NCBI GenBank assembly: GCA_019237435.1
Contig: JAFAHB010000260.1
Coordinates: 1-7,756 of the forward strand
Reading direction: 5' to 3'
DNA from: Vulcanimicrobiota bacterium
Lineage (GTDB): Bacteria; Vulcanimicrobiota; Vulcanimicrobiia; Vulcanimicrobiales; Vulcanimicrobiaceae
Length of the DNA stretch: 7,756 nt
How positions within the stretch are numbered: position 1 is the stretch's first letter; each line of letters begins with the position of its first letter. The notes beneath the pieces were generated by a model. It did not search any database and had not been told where the DNA came from. It saw only the letters and a program-made list of their open reading frames with translations. Shown here in pieces: positions 5,813 through 7,756 of the stretch. The position numbers and the translations under genes are program-made.

Positions 5813-6903
5813 CGCTCGCCCCTTCGAGAGAGTAACCGCTCTATCCGCGCCCGAATCGCCGGCAGCGGATCCCCGCCTCCCAACCGCGCGGCAGCCGCGG
5901 TGAGGTCGCGCAGGCGTCGCGGCTCGACGGTCTGCGCGAGGAGTGCGGGCAATGCGCCTTCCTGCAAGCGCCGATCCTCGAGCACGATTGCGCCACCCGC
6001 GGCTTCGAATCGCGCTGCGTTCTCGGCCTGATGACCGTGCGCAGCGTGCGGATAGGGAACGAGAATGGCGGGTTTCCCCAGGCTTGCCAGCTCGCCAAGC
6101 GTCGATGCGCCGGCTCTCGCAAGGATGAGATCGGCAGCGGCGTAGGCGTCCGCCATCTCGTCGAGATATGCGAGTGCCGTGGGAAGCACCGCACGCACGC
6201 GCTCGTAATCGGTCGCGCCGGTGAGCGCGAGCACCTGCCATCCCGAAGGCGTCGCGTTCGATTTGACGAGATCGATGACGGCATCGTTGATCGAGCGTGC
6301 ACCTTGGCTCCCGCCCATTGCGACCAGCGTCTTGCGCGACGGGTTGAGCCTGAGTCGAGCGAGCGCATCGGAACGACTGGGCAGTGCGCGCAACGCCGAA
6401 CGAATCGGAACGCCGGTCCCATGATACTTGCTTCGAAAGCGGGGATCCGGCTCGAGCGCCGGTCCCCAGACTTCGTCGACGATCGGCGCCAGCAACCGAT
6501 TCGTCAAGCCTGGCTTTGCATTGGGCTCCAGCAAAACGATCGGCGCGTCGGATAAGCGCAGCAGGCGTCGAATCCGCGCCGCGACCGCGACCGGAAAACA
6601 GACGTACCCGCCGGTTGCAATAACGAGATCGGGCCGCCGGTTCGCCAAGAGCCGCAGACTTTGGAACGTCCCGGTTACGTTGCTTACGATCGTTCGTAGA
6701 AAATCGAACGAAAGCGCCCGCGGCAACGGACGTCCGGCAATGGGGTCCAGCTCGTATCCTGCTTTCGGTACGATTGTGGTCTCGAGCCGGTCGGCGGTTC
6801 CGATGAACGCAATGCTCGCGTCATCGCGCCGCAACGCTTCGGCGATTGCGATGGCGGGATAGAGATGCCCGCCCGTGCCGCCGCCGGCAAAGACGATGGT
6901 CAC
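5809..6903 (-). CDS. murG: MurG, lipid II-forming GlcNAc transferase
   Basis: The 364-residue GT-B glycosyltransferase acts at the inner face of the membrane, moving GlcNAc from UDP-GlcNAc to lipid I to form lipid II. The N-terminal acceptor domain has GGGTGGHLYPAIAIAEAL (7-24) with the conserved His13 and IATGGYVCFPVAVAAR (95-110). The C-terminal donor domain has AMGGSQGARSIND (195-207), ARAGASTLGELASLGKPAILV (262-282, read as a block) and PYPHAAHGHQAENA (283-296), with the Gln and Asn that contact the donor. Two spots differ from the usual form: the acceptor motif commonly read as HEQN is LEPN (125-128), and the usual DHQ is GHQ (290-292). The GTG start overlaps the ftsW stop as GTGA and has only a weak GGACGAG-like site upstream. 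The end overlaps murC. Confidence 0.96.
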   Translation of the reverse strand: MTIVFAGGGTGGHLYPAIAIAEALRRDDASIAFIGTADRLETTIVPKAGYELDPIAGRPLPRALSFDFLRTIVSNVTGTFQSLRLLANRRPDLVIATGGYVCFPVAVAARIRRLLRLSDAPIVLLEPNAKPGLTNRLLAPIVDEVWGPALEPDPRFRSKYHGTGVPIRSALRALPSRSDALARLRLNPSRKTLVAMGGSQGARSINDAVIDLVKSNATPSGWQVLALTGATDYERVRAVLPTALAYLDEMADAYAAADLILARAGASTLGELASLGKPAILVPYPHAAHGHQAENAARFEAAGGAIVLEDRRLQEGALPALLAQTVEPRRLRDLTAAAARLGGGDPLPAIRARIERLLSRRGER

Positions 6904-7756
6904 GCTCGTCCGACGCGCCGATACTTACCGACGTTGGCGATGAGGGCGACGGCAAGCAGATTGGCCACGAGCGAGCTGCCGCCAAACGAAATGAACGGAA
7001 GCGGAACGCCCGTTACCGGCCACGATGACGAAACGACGCCGATGTTGACGAAGGCTTGAATCGCGATCATCGCGGCACAGCCGAGTGCGAGGAAAAATCC
7101 AAACCGGTCCGGCGCGGCGAGCGCGATTCGAATCGAGCGGTACGCGAGCGTGACGAAGAGCGCCACGACCGCGAGCGTACCGATCAATCCGAGCTCTTCG
7201 CCGAGCACCGAGAAGATGAAGTCCGTGTATTGCTCCGGCAGATAGAAAAACTTCGCGCGCGAGGCACCCAGGCCGACGCCGAAGAGTCCGCCGCTTCCGA
7301 GCGCCAAGAGCGATTGCACGATGTGGAAGCCGGTATTGAGCGGATCCTTCCACGGATCGACAAAGGCAAAGATCCGCGCGCGGCGATAGGGGCTGGCGAG
7401 CACGGTGAACGCCGCGAACGGCACCATGGTCAAAATCACCAGACCCAGATGAGCCAGGCGCGCACCCGCCGCAAAGAAAAGCGCAAGGGCAATGAAGAGC
7501 AACAAGCTCGCGGTGCCCATGTCGGGTTCCTTGAGCACGAGCACCGCCATGATCGCGACAGGGAGGCAGAGCGGGAAGAGGCCGCGTGCAAACGACGTGA
7601 TGCGTTCTCCACGCGCGGATAGAACGGCCGAGAGGTAAATCACCAGCGCAAGCTTGGCAAACTCCGACGGCTCGAGGCTCACGCTACCGGTTCCGATCCA
7701 ACGGCGGCCACCATTGACGCCGACGCCGACGTGCGGGACAAAGACCAAACCAAGTC
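6900..7756 (-). CDS. ftsW: FtsW, septal peptidoglycan polymerase (5' end missing)
   Basis: This SEDS-family membrane glycosyltransferase polymerises lipid II at the division site with a class B PBP. The open frame runs off the right window edge, so roughly the first quarter of the protein is absent. A TTG codon at 7746-7748 is internal, not the start. Numbering from that TTG codon, the visible part has VNGGRRWIGTGSVSLEPSEFAK (11-32, the loop before a membrane helix), LKEPDMGTA (72-80), VDPWKDPLNTGFHIVQSLLA (130-149), FYLPEQYTDFIFSVLGEELG (168-187) with the Asp176 that matches the essential SEDS aspartate, and VTGVPLPFISFGGSSL (245-260), which corresponds to the family signature near the C-terminus. 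Several long hydrophobic segments separate these. RodA is the main alternative; the position directly before murG in a mur cluster favours FtsW. The stop overlaps the murG start as GTGA. Confidence 0.93.
   Translation of the reverse strand, partial: LGLVFVPHVGVGVNGGRRWIGTGSVSLEPSEFAKLALVIYLSAVLSARGERITSFARGLFPLCLPVAIMAVLVLKEPDMGTASLLLFIALALFFAAGARLAHLGLVILTMVPFAAFTVLASPYRRARIFAFVDPWKDPLNTGFHIVQSLLALGSGGLFGVGLGASRAKFFYLPEQYTDFIFSVLGEELGLIGTLAVVALFVTLAYRSIRIALAAPDRFGFFLALGCAAMIAIQAFVNIGVVSSSWPVTGVPLPFISFGGSSLVANLLAVALIANVGKYRRVGRA

Noticed and set aside
5813..6241. In-frame extension of murC upstream, giving a 605-residue open frame that could look like a fusion protein
   Set aside because: The extra part lies over the murG coding region in another frame, is arginine- and alanine-rich with no recognisable domain, and the GTG at 5812 gives a standard MurC N-terminus with a ribosome site and GTGA overlap.
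7746..7748. TTG codon as the start of a short FtsW
   Set aside because: The frame is open beyond it to the window edge and the SEDS fold needs about 100 more N-terminal residues; the gene is simply cut by the window.

Overview
This is a high-GC (roughly 60% or a little more, by eye) bacterial chromosomal segment. It is densely packed, with seven protein genes and almost no non-coding DNA. Six genes are on the minus strand and one is on the plus strand. I recognise six of the seven as housekeeping genes. The seventh belongs to a family of unknown function (DUF5069). I see no mobile element, CRISPR array, tRNA, rRNA or phage gene. The organism makes peptidoglycan and divides by the FtsW route. 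Very frequent CGATCG sites and a DUF5069 gene suggest a less-studied high-GC lineage, but the phylum cannot be fixed from this window. An Eremiobacterota-like or Deinococcota-like origin is only a guess.

Right part (about 2528-7756, minus strand, read right to left): a division and cell wall (dcw) cluster in the order ftsW (5' end cut by the window edge), murG, murC, murB, ddl. The first three junctions are each a 4-nt GTGA overlap, where the TGA stop of one gene shares bases with the GTG start of the next. murB and ddl overlap by 11 nt. These genes therefore look like one translationally coupled operon. FtsW (SEDS family) polymerises septal peptidoglycan, MurG makes lipid II, MurC and MurB act in cytoplasmic UDP-MurNAc-peptide synthesis, and Ddl makes the D-Ala-D-Ala dipeptide. 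The ftsQ/ftsA/ftsZ genes that often follow are not here: the operon ends at ddl, which runs into a convergent gene.

Middle (about 1956-2527): a divergent intergenic region of about 125 bp and a lone plus-strand gene for a 143-residue DUF5069 protein. Its stop lies 15 bp from the ddl stop, with no visible terminator between them.

Left part (33-1955, minus strand): a citrate synthase family gene with a strong ribosome binding site and a TTG start, followed 33 bp later by hisA of histidine biosynthesis. A perfect 9-bp inverted repeat spans the citrate synthase stop codon and a second small hairpin follows it, so the hisA leader is structured and has no visible ribosome binding site.

Nothing here amounts to a new defence or metabolic system. 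The points most worth a second look are the DUF5069 gene and its divergent promoter region, the structured hisA leader, the CGATCG excess and a few unusual active-site neighbours in the Mur enzymes.
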